Below are positions 46,041 through 55,426 of a DNA stretch of 64,000 bases, piece by piece. Made by a program: the position numbers and the translations under genes. The DNA is from AP-15 sp963795485 (GTDB lineage: Bacteria > Pseudomonadota > Alphaproteobacteria > ATCC43930 > CGMCC-115725), in assembly GCA_963795485.1 (NCBI GenBank), contig CAWCIL010000006.1, positions 620,001 to 684,000 on the forward strand. Direction: 5' to 3'. The notes beneath the pieces were generated by a model. That model saw only the letters and a program-made list of their open reading frames with translations. It had not been told where the DNA came from and did not search any database. Within the stretch, counting starts at the first letter, position 1. Each line of letters opens with the position of its first letter.

Positions 46041-46910
46041 ATGAGGTGCAGCAGACTGCTCGCCATGATCGCTTGGGTGGCGTCGGCGATTGTCGCCGGT
46101 CCGGTAGCCGCGGCACCATTGTCGGCGCGAGGCAAGGCGCCGGGGAACGTCGCGGCACAGGTCGGGGCGTTGATCCGCAGCAATTCCGGCAATGTCGAAA
46201 TCGTCGCCTTCGCCGATCCTCGGCTGGCTCCGGTCAAGGTGGTGCGCGGCGGAAAAGCACCCGTGCGGTCACCGGTCCGACGCGGCGCGGCCGGCCTCGC
46301 CGCCTTCTCCGATCCGCGCCCGGGAACGGCGATGCTGACGCAGGCGTCCAGCGGCGGCACGGTCGAGATCGTGGCGTTTACCGAGCGCGGGGAGCGGCCG
46401 GTGACCGTGTTGCGCGGCTCGCCGGCGACGCTGGTCAGCCCCGATCCGTTCGCAACGCAGGCGGCCGACAGCCTCGACTTGTTCGGCGCGGCGCGCGGCG
46501 CCGATCTCGATCGGGTGGCCTTTGCCGTCGACGGCGCCGAATCGAGCCACGGCGCCGATCCGGCGATGTGGCGCCCGGAATTCGACGGTCCCCAGGGACC
46601 GATGCAGGTCTCCGCGGCCGCGGCGGTCGATGCCGGCGGCGGCGACCGCTTCGACACGATCCAGAACCGCCTGCTGGGGCGGGCCTATTTGGCGCACCTC
46701 TACCGGCGCTACGGCAATTGGCCGGACGCGGTAGCGGCCTATAATTGGGGACCAGGCAATCTGGACGCGTGGATCGACGGCGGCCGACCGGCGCTCGTGC
46801 TCCCGCTCGAGGTCGAGCGGTATCGCGACCGGGTGCTGCGCGACGGCGGCATCGAGCGGGCGGCGATCGGCATGACCTCGGCGGCCGCTATCCGCAACCC
46901 TCAAAAATAG
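46041..46910 (+). CDS. Lytic transglycosylase (SLT domain)
   Basis: Cleaves peptidoglycan glycan strands. Start ATG 46041 gives a signal peptide (LLAMIAWVASAIVAGPVAAA); longer in-frame starts upstream are not protein-like. The SLT domain (about residues 158-255) has the catalytic Glu in AVDGAESSHGADPAMWRPE, then FDGPQGPMQVS, and AAYNWGPGNLDAW. The region before it (residues 30-155) is low-complexity and of unknown role. 289 residues. Confidence 0.85.
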   Translation: MRCSRLLAMIAWVASAIVAGPVAAAPLSARGKAPGNVAAQVGALIRSNSGNVEIVAFADPRLAPVKVVRGGKAPVRSPVRRGAAGLAAFSDPRPGTAMLTQASSGGTVEIVAFTERGERPVTVLRGSPATLVSPDPFATQAADSLDLFGAARGADLDRVAFAVDGAESSHGADPAMWRPEFDGPQGPMQVSAAAAVDAGGGDRFDTIQNRLLGRAYLAHLYRRYGNWPDAVAAYNWGPGNLDAWIDGGRPALVLPLEVERYRDRVLRDGGIERAAIGMTSAAAIRNPQK

Positions 46911-46933
46911 ACGCCGGCCCGCGGTGCCCGGCC

Positions 46934-47752
46934 TCAACTTTGCCGCGAGGCGATTTCGTCAGTCACGACCTTGAACCCGGCGAGGGTCGTCAGGCCGAAG
47001 CTGTTGCTGATCGCGACATCGGCGGCGTCGCGGCCGCGGCCGATCAGGATACGGCCGATCCGCGGATGATTGTGGCGCGCGTCAAAGGTGTACCAGCGGC
47101 CACCGAGGTAGGCTTCGAACCAGGCGCTGAAATCCATCGGCGCCGGGTCCGGCGGCACCCCGATATCGCCCAGATAGCCGGTGCAGTAGCGCGCCGGAAT
47201 GTTCATGCAGCGGCAAAACGCGACCGCCAGATGGGTGAAGTCGCGGCACACGCCGCGCCGCTCTTCGAACACGCCGAGCGCCGTCTTGGCCGGGTTGGCG
47301 TGCTGGTAGCCGAACGTCACATGATCGTGCACGAAATCGCAGATCGCCTGCACCCGCGCCCAGCCCGGCGGCGTGTTGCCGAACAGCGACCACGCGGTGT
47401 CGGACAACAGGTCGGTCTCGCAATACCGGCTGCCGAGCAGAAACATCAGGCTGTCCGGCGGCAGATCGGCGATCGCGTGCTGGCCGGCCGAAGGAGCGAC
47501 ATGATCGGCTTCGCCGCTGTCGCGCACGACAGCCTCGGTCGACAAGACGAGCCGCCCGGCCGGCGCCACGATCCGGCCGCAGATATTGCCAAAGCCGTCG
47601 CGGTACTCGTCGATCGGGATCGCCGGCGTGCTGACGATCGGGTCCGGCATCGCCAAATCGGCGGCGCGCGAGGGATGCACGCGCAGCATCAGCAGCATCG
47701 CGGTCGGCTGCGGCAAATCGTAGACGATCTCGTAGCCTACACGGATGTTCAT
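46934..47752 (-). CDS. Transglutaminase-like cysteine protease family protein
   Basis: A 272-residue cytosolic protein. The N-terminal region resembles the bacterial transglutaminase N-domain (MNIRVGYEIVYDLPQPTAML). The catalytic triad is Cys in EERRGVCRDFTHLAVAFCR, His in GGRWYTFDARHNHPRIGR and the nearby Asp. The family includes amidases and proteases of unknown targets. AGGA lies 8 bases before ATG 47752. It converges on the lytic transglycosylase. Confidence 0.88.
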   Translation of the reverse strand: MNIRVGYEIVYDLPQPTAMLLMLRVHPSRAADLAMPDPIVSTPAIPIDEYRDGFGNICGRIVAPAGRLVLSTEAVVRDSGEADHVAPSAGQHAIADLPPDSLMFLLGSRYCETDLLSDTAWSLFGNTPPGWARVQAICDFVHDHVTFGYQHANPAKTALGVFEERRGVCRDFTHLAVAFCRCMNIPARYCTGYLGDIGVPPDPAPMDFSAWFEAYLGGRWYTFDARHNHPRIGRILIGRGRDAADVAISNSFGLTTLAGFKVVTDEIASRQS

Positions 47753-48155
47753 CACAGGAGTCCTGTTGATTGGGCTCGCCGTCGGCGGGCACCGGGTCAA
47801 CGCCGGCGCCAAGGATTCGTTCGGGGGTGCCAAGCAAAGGGTTTTATGCATGATCGGTGCCAGCGCCGCGCGTCGCGATCGCTCGACGTTGCTGCGCCTC
47901 GCCCGAGCCCGGCCCAGCCGCGCAGAATTTTCAGCGCCGCGGTGCGCTCGGCCGGAATTTCCGGGCGTTTGCCGCCAAAAGTCGGGTGGCCTTGGCAGCA
48001 GGCGCTGACATGAGCAAGCGGAGCGTCGCGACCCGCGACCGACGCCAGGTGGAGCCGCGCCGTCCGCCGGAACATCGCCGAATTCCTGGACCAGCTCGAG
48101 GCGTTCGCCGCCAGGCGGCAAATCATGACGGCGCGGGCCGGCTGAGGCCGCTCCG
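47753..48155. other. 403-base gap with at most a weak small frame
   Basis: No recognisable gene. ATG 48010 begins SKRSVATRDRRQ. After a shift, a helix-like stretch RRNIAEFLDQLEAFAARRQ runs to a stop at 48143-48145. This could be a frameshifted small basic protein, but support is thin. Confidence 0.3.
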
Positions 48156-48707
48156 TCAAAAACGGGTCGAGAGCCGAATCGCGAGCCGCGAGCCGGCCTT
48201 GACGAAAAGGCTCAGCAGCGCGTAGCCGGGGGTTTCCTCGGCGCCCATCGCCAGTGCGGTGTCGCGGTGCGCCAGCTCGTCGTCGCGGAAGGCGAGGACC
48301 GTCTCGCGCAACGCGGGGTCCGCGTCGGCCAGCCGATCGGCTTGGTCGCGGTAGTGTTCGTCGATGACGTCTTCGACCGCGACCGTGCAGGCCATTGCCG
48401 CGCGCTCGCCGAGGAGTGCGGTTGCCGCGCCGAGCGCATAGCCGGCGACCGACCACAGCGGGTGCAGCAAAGTCGGCCGCACCCGCCGCTCCCGCAGCAG
48501 CGTCTCGAACCGGGCGAGATGGCGTTCCTCGGCCTCGGCCATCCGGCGGATCGCGCCGGCCGCGCGGCCTTTGCCGATCACCGCGAGCTGACCCTGGTAG
48601 ATCCGCGTCGCCCCGTACTCGCCGGCGTGATCGACGCGCAGCATTCGCGCTACCTCCGCCACCTCCGGCGGGTCTCCGGGCAGGGGGTGCGTAGGCGCGC
48701 CGGTCAC
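48156..48707 (-). CDS. coq7: Demethoxyubiquinone hydroxylase Coq7
   Basis: Di-iron monooxygenase in ubiquinone synthesis. Metal ligands follow the Coq7 pattern: Glu in RVDHAGEYGATRIYQGQL, E-x-x-H in MAEAEERHLARFE, Glu in VAVEDVIDEHY and E-x-x-H in FRDDELAHRDTA. The GTG start overlaps the dsbB stop (GTGA). 183 residues, usual for bacterial Coq7. Aerobic respiration is implied. Confidence 0.93.
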   Translation of the reverse strand: MTGAPTHPLPGDPPEVAEVARMLRVDHAGEYGATRIYQGQLAVIGKGRAAGAIRRMAEAEERHLARFETLLRERRVRPTLLHPLWSVAGYALGAATALLGERAAMACTVAVEDVIDEHYRDQADRLADADPALRETVLAFRDDELAHRDTALAMGAEETPGYALLSLFVKAGSRLAIRLSTRF

Positions 48708-49218
48708 ATGATCCTCCGGCCGGCCCGGACTGGCGCTTTTCCGCGCAGCCCCACGGCAACCGCGAGGCAGAAGCCGGTCATCGCCAGCGAAGCCACCAGA
48801 TTCCAGCCGGCCATCGAAACGCCCCAGAGCGACCACGCCGGCTCGTCGCAGCGCACCGGCTGCTGGTGCAAAAGCTGCGCCTTCAGCGCCGCCAATGTCG
48901 AGGGCGTGCCGGCCGCCGCGGTGCAGGCGCTGGGGCCGGCAAACCAATGCTTCTCGACCCCCACGTGATAAAAGGCCAACACGCTCCCGGCAGCAAAGAC
49001 CGCGGAGAGCACCAGCGCTACCCAGGGCAAGGCCGGCCGGCTGGCAGCCATCGTCGCGACAAACGCGATCACGATCGCGACGGCCCACGGCCAACGCTCG
49101 GTCAGGCACAGCTCGCAGGGTAAGAGCCCGCCCCAATATTGCGCCAGCAGCACGGCGCCGAGCACCGCGGCACTCGCCAGCAGGACAAAATCGGAAACGC
49201 GCGGGGTGGGGGTCTCAT
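48704..49218 (-). CDS. dsbB: Disulfide bond formation protein DsbB, probable indel at N-terminus
   Basis: Quinone-linked inner-membrane oxidant of DsbA. The Cys pairs are in GLLPCELCLTERWPW and in PSACTAAA...QPVRCDEP, with four helices. The frame starting at GTG 49165 cuts the first helix short. In-frame text upstream reads RVSDFVLLASAAVLG, a good first helix. ATG 49218 would supply the start if one base is missing from the C-run just after it (corrected length 171). Coupled to coq7. Confidence 0.82.
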
Positions 49219-49286
49219 GCCGTTATAAATAACGGACGGCCACGGTCCCGCCAACCGATAGGCTGGCGGGCGGCGAGCCCAAGAGC

Positions 49287-49865
49287 TCAGGGCTCGGCGT
49301 CGGGATCGATGTCGATCCCGTCGTAAAGCTCGGCCATCGTCACCGCGAGGTCGACCGAGGCGAGGCGAAGAACGGCGTCAGGCCCGCGAACCAGGGTCGT
49401 GAGCCAACGGTCTCCGTCACGCCGCAGCACCTCGGCGTAAACGCTCTCCGAGTCGATCAGCAGGATCTCCTCGACGCTGCCGATGCCGCGGTAGACCGGG
49501 ACTTTGGTCAGCCGATCGTGCCTCTCGGTGCCCGGAGACAGGATCTCGACGATCAGCAGCGGTTCCTGAAGCAGCTGCTCACCTCGTTCGTATGGCCGGC
49601 AGCTCACGGCAACGTCAGCGACGTAAAAGCTGTCGTCGCGATCCGGCCTGGCGATCCCGGCCTCCGTCTGTGCGGTGCACGGCCGTCGGCGACGCAGGCC
49701 TGCGTCGATCAGGCCCGCGAGCCGAGCGCACAGGATGCCATGCGCTCTTGCGGGCGGGGCCATTGCCAGCGGGAAGCCGCCGACGAGCTCGTAACGCGCG
49801 TCGGTGCCATCCTCCCAGCGCAGGAACTCCGCGACATTCATCGGCCTGATCGCCCGCTCGCTCAT
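49287..49865 (-). CDS. Uma2 family endonuclease-like protein (DUF820)
   Basis: PD-(D/E)XK-fold protein of 192 residues. RWEDGTDARYELVGGFPLAM, YVADVAVSCRP (Asp) and LLIVEILSPGTERHDRLTK with Glu and Lys form the likely nuclease site, and KVPVYRGIGSVEEILLID follows. The ribosome site GGAGGGC precedes ATG 49865. The family is widespread, often in accessory DNA, with unknown targets. Confidence 0.85.
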   Translation of the reverse strand: MSERAIRPMNVAEFLRWEDGTDARYELVGGFPLAMAPPARAHGILCARLAGLIDAGLRRRRPCTAQTEAGIARPDRDDSFYVADVAVSCRPYERGEQLLQEPLLIVEILSPGTERHDRLTKVPVYRGIGSVEEILLIDSESVYAEVLRRDGDRWLTTLVRGPDAVLRLASVDLAVTMAELYDGIDIDPDAEP

Positions 49866-49913
49866 CTCTGCCCTCCGCCGCCAATATAGCGATATTCCGC
49901 CGTAAACCGGGGG

Positions 49914-51773
49914 CTATTCGGCGGCGGCGAGGCCCGGCGGGCCGACCGGATCGAGAAATCCGCCCGATTGGCGGCGCCACAGCCGGGCATAGGTCCCGTC
50001 GGCGGCCAGCAGCGAAGAGTGGGTCCCCTCCTCGACGATCTGCCCCTTGTCCAGCACCACCAGCCGATCGAGGCGGGCGATCGTCGACAGCCGATGGGCG
50101 ATGGCGATGACGGTGCGCCCGCGCATCAGGCTTTCGAGCTGCTCCTGGATCGCGGCTTCGACTTCCGAATCGAGCGACGAGGTGGCTTCGTCGAGCACCA
50201 GGATCGGCGCGTCTTTGAGGATCACGCGGGCGAGTGCTACGCGCTGGCGCTGCCCCCCCGACAGCTTGACCCCACGCTCGCCGACATGCGCGTCAAAGCC
50301 GCGCCGGCCGTTCCAGTCTTCGAGCCCCTCGATAAAGTCGATCGCATGCGCCTGCGCCGCGGCGCGGCGCACCTCCCACTCGCTCGCCCGCGGCCGGCCA
50401 TAGCGGATGTTGTCGCTGATCGAGCGGTGCAACAGCGAGGTGTCCTGGGTCACCATCGCGATATGCCCGCGCAGGCTTTCCTGGGTCACATCGGCGATGT
50501 TCTGCCCGTCGATCAGGATCCGGCCGCTCTCGATGTCGTAAAAGCGCAGCAGCAGATTGACCAGGGTCGACTTGCCGGCGCCCGACGGCCCGACCAGCCC
50601 GACCCGCTCGCCGGGCATGATCGCGAGGTCGATCCCGTGCAGCACGCCGCGCGCCGTTCCATAGCCAAAGCGCACATTCTCAAAGCGCACCTGGCCGCGG
50701 TCGATACGCAGCGGCGCCGCATCGGCCCGGTCCGGCATCTGTCGCGGCACCGCGATCGAGCGCATCCCGTCCTGCACGACGCCGATGTTTTCAAAGATCG
50801 TCGTGACGTTCTGCGCGACCCAGCCGGCGATGTTGGAAATCTGCCAGGTTAGCGGCAAGGCCATCGCGACCGTGCCGATCGCGATCCGGCCATCGCTCCA
50901 CAGCCAGATCGCGACCGCACCGGTACCGACCACCATCGAGGCGTTGAGGGAGGCCAGCATGACGCCGACCGAGGTCGTCAGCCGCAGCTGCGCCCGAAAC
51001 GCATCGGTCTGCTCGTCGACCGCGGTGCGGACGAACGCATCCTCGTCGCGCGGCCGAGCGAAGAGCTTGACCGTCAGGATGTTGGTGTAGCTGTCGACGA
51101 CGCGCCCGACCAGGTTCGAACGGGTCTCCGACGAGCGCCGGGAGCGGTTGCGCAGACGCGGCACGAAGTAGCGCAGCAACACCGCATATCCGGTGAACCA
51201 CAGCAGCACCGGCACCGCCAGCCGGATGTCGCTGCGACCCAACAGAATGATGGCGCCGCTGCCGTAGACCAGGATGTACCAGACCGCGTTGGTGCCGGAG
51301 ACGACGCTCTCGCGCAGGGCCGGGCCCGCCTGCATGACCCGGTTGGCGATGCGGCCGGCGAAATCGTTCTGGAAGAACGTCCAGCTCTGGCGCACGACAT
51401 GCCAATGGCTCTGCCAGCGGACCATGTTCGCGAGGCCGGCGGCAATCGCCTGGTTGGTGATCAGGTTCTGCAGCAGCAGGGCCGACGGCCGGATCACCAG
51501 CAACACCGCCGCCATGCCGAGCAGCTGCGGCCAGTAGCCGTAGAGAATATCGGGCTTGTGGCTCGACACCAGGGTCACCACGCGGCCGATAAAGACCGGG
51601 ATCGTGGTGTCGAGCAGCGCCACGACAGAGCCGGCCGCGAACAGCGCCAGCACGAGGCCGCGCGCCTGCCGGGCATGGTGCCAGTAGAACGCGAGGAGGC
51701 CCGCCGGCGGGGGCGCCTCCGGCGACAGCGCCGTCGGCTCGAGCAGACCTTCGAAAAACCGGAACACGCGCAT
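49914..51773 (-). CDS. ABC transporter, fused permease-ATPase (exporter type)
   Basis: A 619-residue half-exporter. Six membrane helices lie in about residues 30-330. The ATPase has Walker A GLVGPSGAGKSTLVNLLLRF, signature GVKLSGGQRQRVALARVIL, Walker B APILVLDEATSSLDSE and H-loop AIAHRLSTIARLDRL. ATG 51773 is the best start. It resembles MsbA/multidrug or lipid exporters; the substrate is unknown. It presumably works as a homodimer. Confidence 0.9.
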   Translation of the reverse strand: MRVFRFFEGLLEPTALSPEAPPPAGLLAFYWHHARQARGLVLALFAAGSVVALLDTTIPVFIGRVVTLVSSHKPDILYGYWPQLLGMAAVLLVIRPSALLLQNLITNQAIAAGLANMVRWQSHWHVVRQSWTFFQNDFAGRIANRVMQAGPALRESVVSGTNAVWYILVYGSGAIILLGRSDIRLAVPVLLWFTGYAVLLRYFVPRLRNRSRRSSETRSNLVGRVVDSYTNILTVKLFARPRDEDAFVRTAVDEQTDAFRAQLRLTTSVGVMLASLNASMVVGTGAVAIWLWSDGRIAIGTVAMALPLTWQISNIAGWVAQNVTTIFENIGVVQDGMRSIAVPRQMPDRADAAPLRIDRGQVRFENVRFGYGTARGVLHGIDLAIMPGERVGLVGPSGAGKSTLVNLLLRFYDIESGRILIDGQNIADVTQESLRGHIAMVTQDTSLLHRSISDNIRYGRPRASEWEVRRAAAQAHAIDFIEGLEDWNGRRGFDAHVGERGVKLSGGQRQRVALARVILKDAPILVLDEATSSLDSEVEAAIQEQLESLMRGRTVIAIAHRLSTIARLDRLVVLDKGQIVEEGTHSSLLAADGTYARLWRRQSGGFLDPVGPPGLAAAE

Positions 51774-52097
51774 GATCTGGGCTGCTATCGCTGGGCTCCT
51801 AAAGGGTCTCGATTCGGCGCCGGCCCGCTCGCCGAGAACTGCACAACAAGCGGGCAACCTAGCACATCATACGCGGGCAATGTTGCCGAAGATCCCAATT
51901 TGCCCCGCGGCGGCCGGAATTGCTCAATGCAGCGGCAGGCTCCGGGCGACGCCTATCGGGACGCCGACCTTAGAACTCCTCATGATGTCGATTGATTTCC
52001 CTGTCGCATCCGATATGCTCGCCATGGTTAACAACGCCTCGGACCTGACTGAGGCCAAGCCAGCATTCCGCTGGAAAGCAAAATGCGGAGGAAACCC
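51774..52097. other. 324-base divergent promoter region
   Basis: No gene seen between the ABC exporter (minus) and the alpha/beta hydrolase (plus). A promoter-like TTGATT/TATGCT pair is at 51992-52019. The upstream part is low in recognisable structure. Confidence 0.45.
51992..52019 (+). promoter_or_regulatory. Possible sigma-70-type promoter of the alpha/beta hydrolase gene
   Basis: TTGATT (51992-51997) and TATGCT (52014-52019) with a 16-base spacer lie about 80 bases before the ATG at 52098. A match by eye only. Confidence 0.35.
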
Positions 52098-53609
52098 ATG
52101 ATGCGAATATCGCCGCGTTCTGCGGATGCCCTCGCGCCCTCCAGCATGCTCGTCGCCGCCGTCATCATGCTGGTGTTGCTGGCGATACCGGCATGGGCCG
52201 CCTCGGTGCCGAACCCGACTGTGACCGGACCGATCGCTTCGCCTGACATTCCGGGTACGCCGACGCATAACTACCCGTTCTTCGCGTCAAACCACGGCCT
52301 GGCTAAAGAGGGCTATGTCGAACAGGAATACTATTTCCAGGGTGCGGCCAACCGGTACAACACCCCGTCGCTGGCGACGGGAACGATCATCGACAGCGGT
52401 CACCCCTACTTGACCAGGATACTGGTACGGCGGCCGGCCGATCCGAAAAAATTCAACGGCACCGTGCTGGTCGAGTGGCTGAACGTGACCAACGGCTTCG
52501 ATGCGGACAATGAGTGGTTCTTCTCCTGGGAGCATATCCTCGCCGCCGGCTATGCCTGGGTCGGCGTGTCGGCGCAGGAGGTTGGCGTCGCTCGCCTGCA
52601 AACCTGGAACCCGACGCGCTATGGCGCGCTCAATGTGACCGACAGCGGCACGGTCACCGGCGACGCATTATCCTATGACATTTTTTCGCAGGCGGGACAG
52701 GCCATCAAGCACCCAACCGGCGTCGATCCAATGGGTGGGTTGAAGGTCCGCCACGTGATCGCGATCGGCGAATTGCAGTCGGCCTCGCGGTTGGCGACCT
52801 ACGTAAATTCGATCGATCCGTTGGCCGACGAATATGACGGCTTTGTGCTGCTGTCGACTTTGGGGAACACGTTCCGCACCGACCTCAGGGTTCCGGTGTG
52901 GAAGATCCTGACCGAGTTCGACGTGGAGTCGCTCGGAGGCCTCGACTTCGCCAGCCCGACACCTCCAAATTCCGCACCTGGGAGGTGGCGGGTACGTCGC
53001 ATGTCGATCAACATCTGCGGAGAAGCCGCGAGCCGCTTGAGCTGCGCGATTTCAGCACCCCGACCGTGGCCAGTTCGGTCGAGGCGATCCTGGCGCCGCA
53101 ATGCGCCATTCCGCTGCTCGGAACCCGGGTTCCGACGCATTTCGTCGTCGGACACGCCTATGATCTGATGGTCCGCTGGATCACCGACGGGACGCCGCCG
53201 CCCTCGGCGCCGCGGATCGAGATCACGACATTTGGAGCGCCGGGACACTCGTCAGTAATCGCCCGCAACAGTTTGGGCCTAGCGCTCGGCGGCATCCAAC
53301 TCTCAGAGTTGGCGGTTCCGACCGCCGCGAATGTCGGGGTCAACAGCGGTCCGGGGGCTTGCGTGCGGTGGGGCTACTCGGTGCCTTTCGACGTCGCCAC
53401 CCTCGATTCGTCTGTACAAAAGCCACGACAGCTATGTCGATCAGGTCATAAACGTGACGCGCGGCAATGTTCGTAAGGGTTACATCAGCGCTGCCGACGG
53501 GCGGCGCAGCATCGTCAGGGCCGTCTACTCCGATGTCGGCGGCAGCGACGGGACGCAAAACCAGGTCCGTGACTTCATCGACTTTGCCAGCGACCCAGAT
53601 TTCCGCTGA
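52098..53609 (+). CDS. Secreted alpha/beta hydrolase domain protein, two frameshifts
   Basis: Start ATG 52098 or 52101 follows GGAGG; a signal peptide ends AIPAWAA. NGTVLVEWLNVTNGFDADNE and WVGVSAQEVGV, then YDGFVLLST, fit the large alpha/beta hydrolase domain family of bacterial secreted proteins. The expected nucleophile motif GESQSA reads GELQSA (TTG for TCG), so activity is uncertain. The frame is lost near 52962 (one base missing) and near 53409 (one extra T). Corrected, it reads DTSKFRTWEVAGTSHVDQH, later RLYKSHDSYVDQVI, and ends at 53609 (503 residues). Confidence 0.75.
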
Positions 53610-53670
53610 GCGGCAGAACGCCTGAACAGGGCGAGCGGCCGGCTCGCCCTTGCAATTCGGAGGGACGGCG

Positions 53671-54216
53671 TCAATCTCCCGCGCCGAGCCATCGGGCGAC
53701 GCACTGGGCGAGAGCCTGCTCGGCGCGACGCTCGATTTCGGCTTCTGTCAGGGTGCTGAGCGGGTGGTCGATGACGACCGGGGCGAGGTCGGGCATGCCG
53801 AGCGCATCGCGCTGCATTCTGGCTTCGTGCAGGAATTCGGTAGTGACGACGACCGCCGTCGGACGGCCCAGGGTTTCGAGGCGAACGGCATCATGCGTAC
53901 AGCACGAGGTGCACGAGCCTCAATCGCCGATCGCGGTCAGGACGATGTCGTTGTCGGCTGCGATCGCCTCGAGCAGCGCCGGGTCGGCGTCCTTCGAAAA
54001 GCTCTCTTTGCGGTAATAATTGACCGCGGCCAGGGGTGCCCGTTCGCCGAGCCGGGCCGCGGTCTTGCGCAACAGGCGGTTGGCGTTCCACTTAGCGTTG
54101 TCGAGCACGCCGAGCCGCAGCCCGCCGAGTGTGCGCGCCCGTGGCGCGAGCTCCAACCTGTCGACCTCGACCACGCCGCGCGGGTCGAAGACGATTTGAT
54201 CCTGCATGTTCGTCAT
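53671..54216 (-). CDS. UGSC-family selenoprotein (in-frame UGA read as selenocysteine)
   Basis: The 98 codons from ATG 54216 end DNDIVLTAIGD and meet TGA at 53922-53920. Translation continues in the same frame as U-G-S-C-T-S-C-C-T-H-D-A-V, then LGRPTAVVVTTEFLHEARMQ and AEQALAQCVARWLGAGD, and stops at 53671. That makes 181 residues with Sec at position 99 and Cys at 102, 105 and 106. The U-G-S-C motif matches the described UGSC (seleno)protein family, where Cys can replace Sec. A SECIS-like hairpin follows the UGA. The function is probably redox (inferred from Sec/Cys). It is last in a three-gene cluster with 55426 and 56541. Confidence 0.85.
53887..53922 (-). promoter_or_regulatory. Bacterial SECIS-like element
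   Basis: Directly after the UGA, CGUGCA (53915-53910) pairs with UGUACG (53901-53896) around the loop CCUCGUGC, which contains GU. An outer GGC (53919-53917) can pair with GCC (53889-53887). The loop GU lies 15-16 bases after the UGA, at about the distance bacterial SelB elements need. Confidence 0.65.
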
Positions 54217-54301
54217 TGGGGATCTCCAGCGATATTGCGACGATCGAATAGCCCTCGAACTATTCTCGACCAGGCGATGGTCGTGTCAACCGAACGAGCC
54301 T

Positions 54302-55426
54302 TTACTCGAGCGGATAGACAAACAAATGTCCTCCGGGCGGCGTGGTGCCGTTGTCGGTGCCGAAAATAAAGCACGTGAACACCAGCGCCGGAACCCCGGC
54401 GCCGCCCGACTGCGCCGGCAATGTCACAAACGAGACGGTTGGGTTGCCGAGCGACTGGGCGCCTCCGGCCAGCATCGGGCTCAGCTCCCGGATGGTATCG
54501 GTAGTTTTGTCAATCAGGAACAGCCGCCATGAGCCGAAATCGCTGCCCGATACCGGATTTACCTGGGCTTCGACGATCTCATAAACCTGAGATCCGACTT
54601 CGAATACTTCGCGATCGCCGATTTTGCCGCTGCCGCCGGCATTGCTCACCAAATTATTGGTCTGGGAATCAGGCGAGCCCGACCAGCCTTTGAAATTGGT
54701 CAGAGCGCCGTCGCCGTCCAGATCGCGCCGGCCCAGATAAAAGTAATGATAGGTAATTTCTATCTTCGAGCTGGCGATGGCGCGGCGGTAGGCAATGCGG
54801 CCGAATTCCGGCGTCCCGTCGGCCTTGGCCGACGCGGTTCCCGGCAGCGTGATCGTGCTGGTGGGCGCCGCGGCAGGGTTGGCGATAAATGCCTGCAGGC
54901 CGGTGAGGCGGTTCAGGCCATAGTATTGGACCCTGACATGTGGCCGGTTCGACGGGTTGTATTCTTCCGCGTAAAGGACGCTGTCATCGGGAAGAATGCG
55001 AATATCCGGCTGACTCGCCGGGCGATCGATTTCTCCAAGAGTATGCCACACCTTAAGGTCGGTCGAGTAGGCGAGATCGGCGGCGAATTGGCTGCGGTTG
55101 ATTTTGTTATGAAAAACCCCGAGGTAAGGATGCGCGCGATCATCGGTCTGCACGACCTTGAGCGGCGCGGCGCTGGCAACGACACCGTTCGGATCGGTGG
55201 TTTTCAGCTGATAGGCCACGAGATAGGGCGGATTTGGCCCGGTCTCGTTCAAGATTGCCGCGATCTGGTCGAAGGATAAACCGCCCGCGGCAGGTGGGGC
55301 GACTTGAGGCGCCGCGTAATCATAAGCCGTGGCGCCTTCGCTGCGCGGCGGGAGATCGACAACCGATAAGACAACAACGCTCAGGCCGACAATCAGAGGG
55401 CGCGAGATCAAGACGTCCGCTCTCAC
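54302..55426 (-). CDS. Secreted protein of unknown function (propeller-like repeats)
   Basis: The GTG start at 55426 overlaps the stop of the upstream gene (GTGA). A hydrophobic N-terminus (PLIVGLSVVVLSVVDLPP) suggests export. The 374 residues include LAYSTDLKVWHTLGEI and IRILPDDSVLYAEEYNPSN, strand-rich motifs seen in glycosidase-like propellers, plus a C-terminal VPALVFTCFIFGTDNG. No catalytic residues were assigned. It lies between the large uncharacterised protein and the selenoprotein. Tight coupling to the upstream gene suggests a shared process. Confidence 0.62.
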   Translation of the reverse strand: MRADVLISRPLIVGLSVVVLSVVDLPPRSEGATAYDYAAPQVAPPAAGGLSFDQIAAILNETGPNPPYLVAYQLKTTDPNGVVASAAPLKVVQTDDRAHPYLGVFHNKINRSQFAADLAYSTDLKVWHTLGEIDRPASQPDIRILPDDSVLYAEEYNPSNRPHVRVQYYGLNRLTGLQAFIANPAAAPTSTITLPGTASAKADGTPEFGRIAYRRAIASSKIEITYHYFYLGRRDLDGDGALTNFKGWSGSPDSQTNNLVSNAGGSGKIGDREVFEVGSQVYEIVEAQVNPVSGSDFGSWRLFLIDKTTDTIRELSPMLAGGAQSLGNPTVSFVTLPAQSGGAGVPALVFTCFIFGTDNGTTPPGGHLFVYPLE

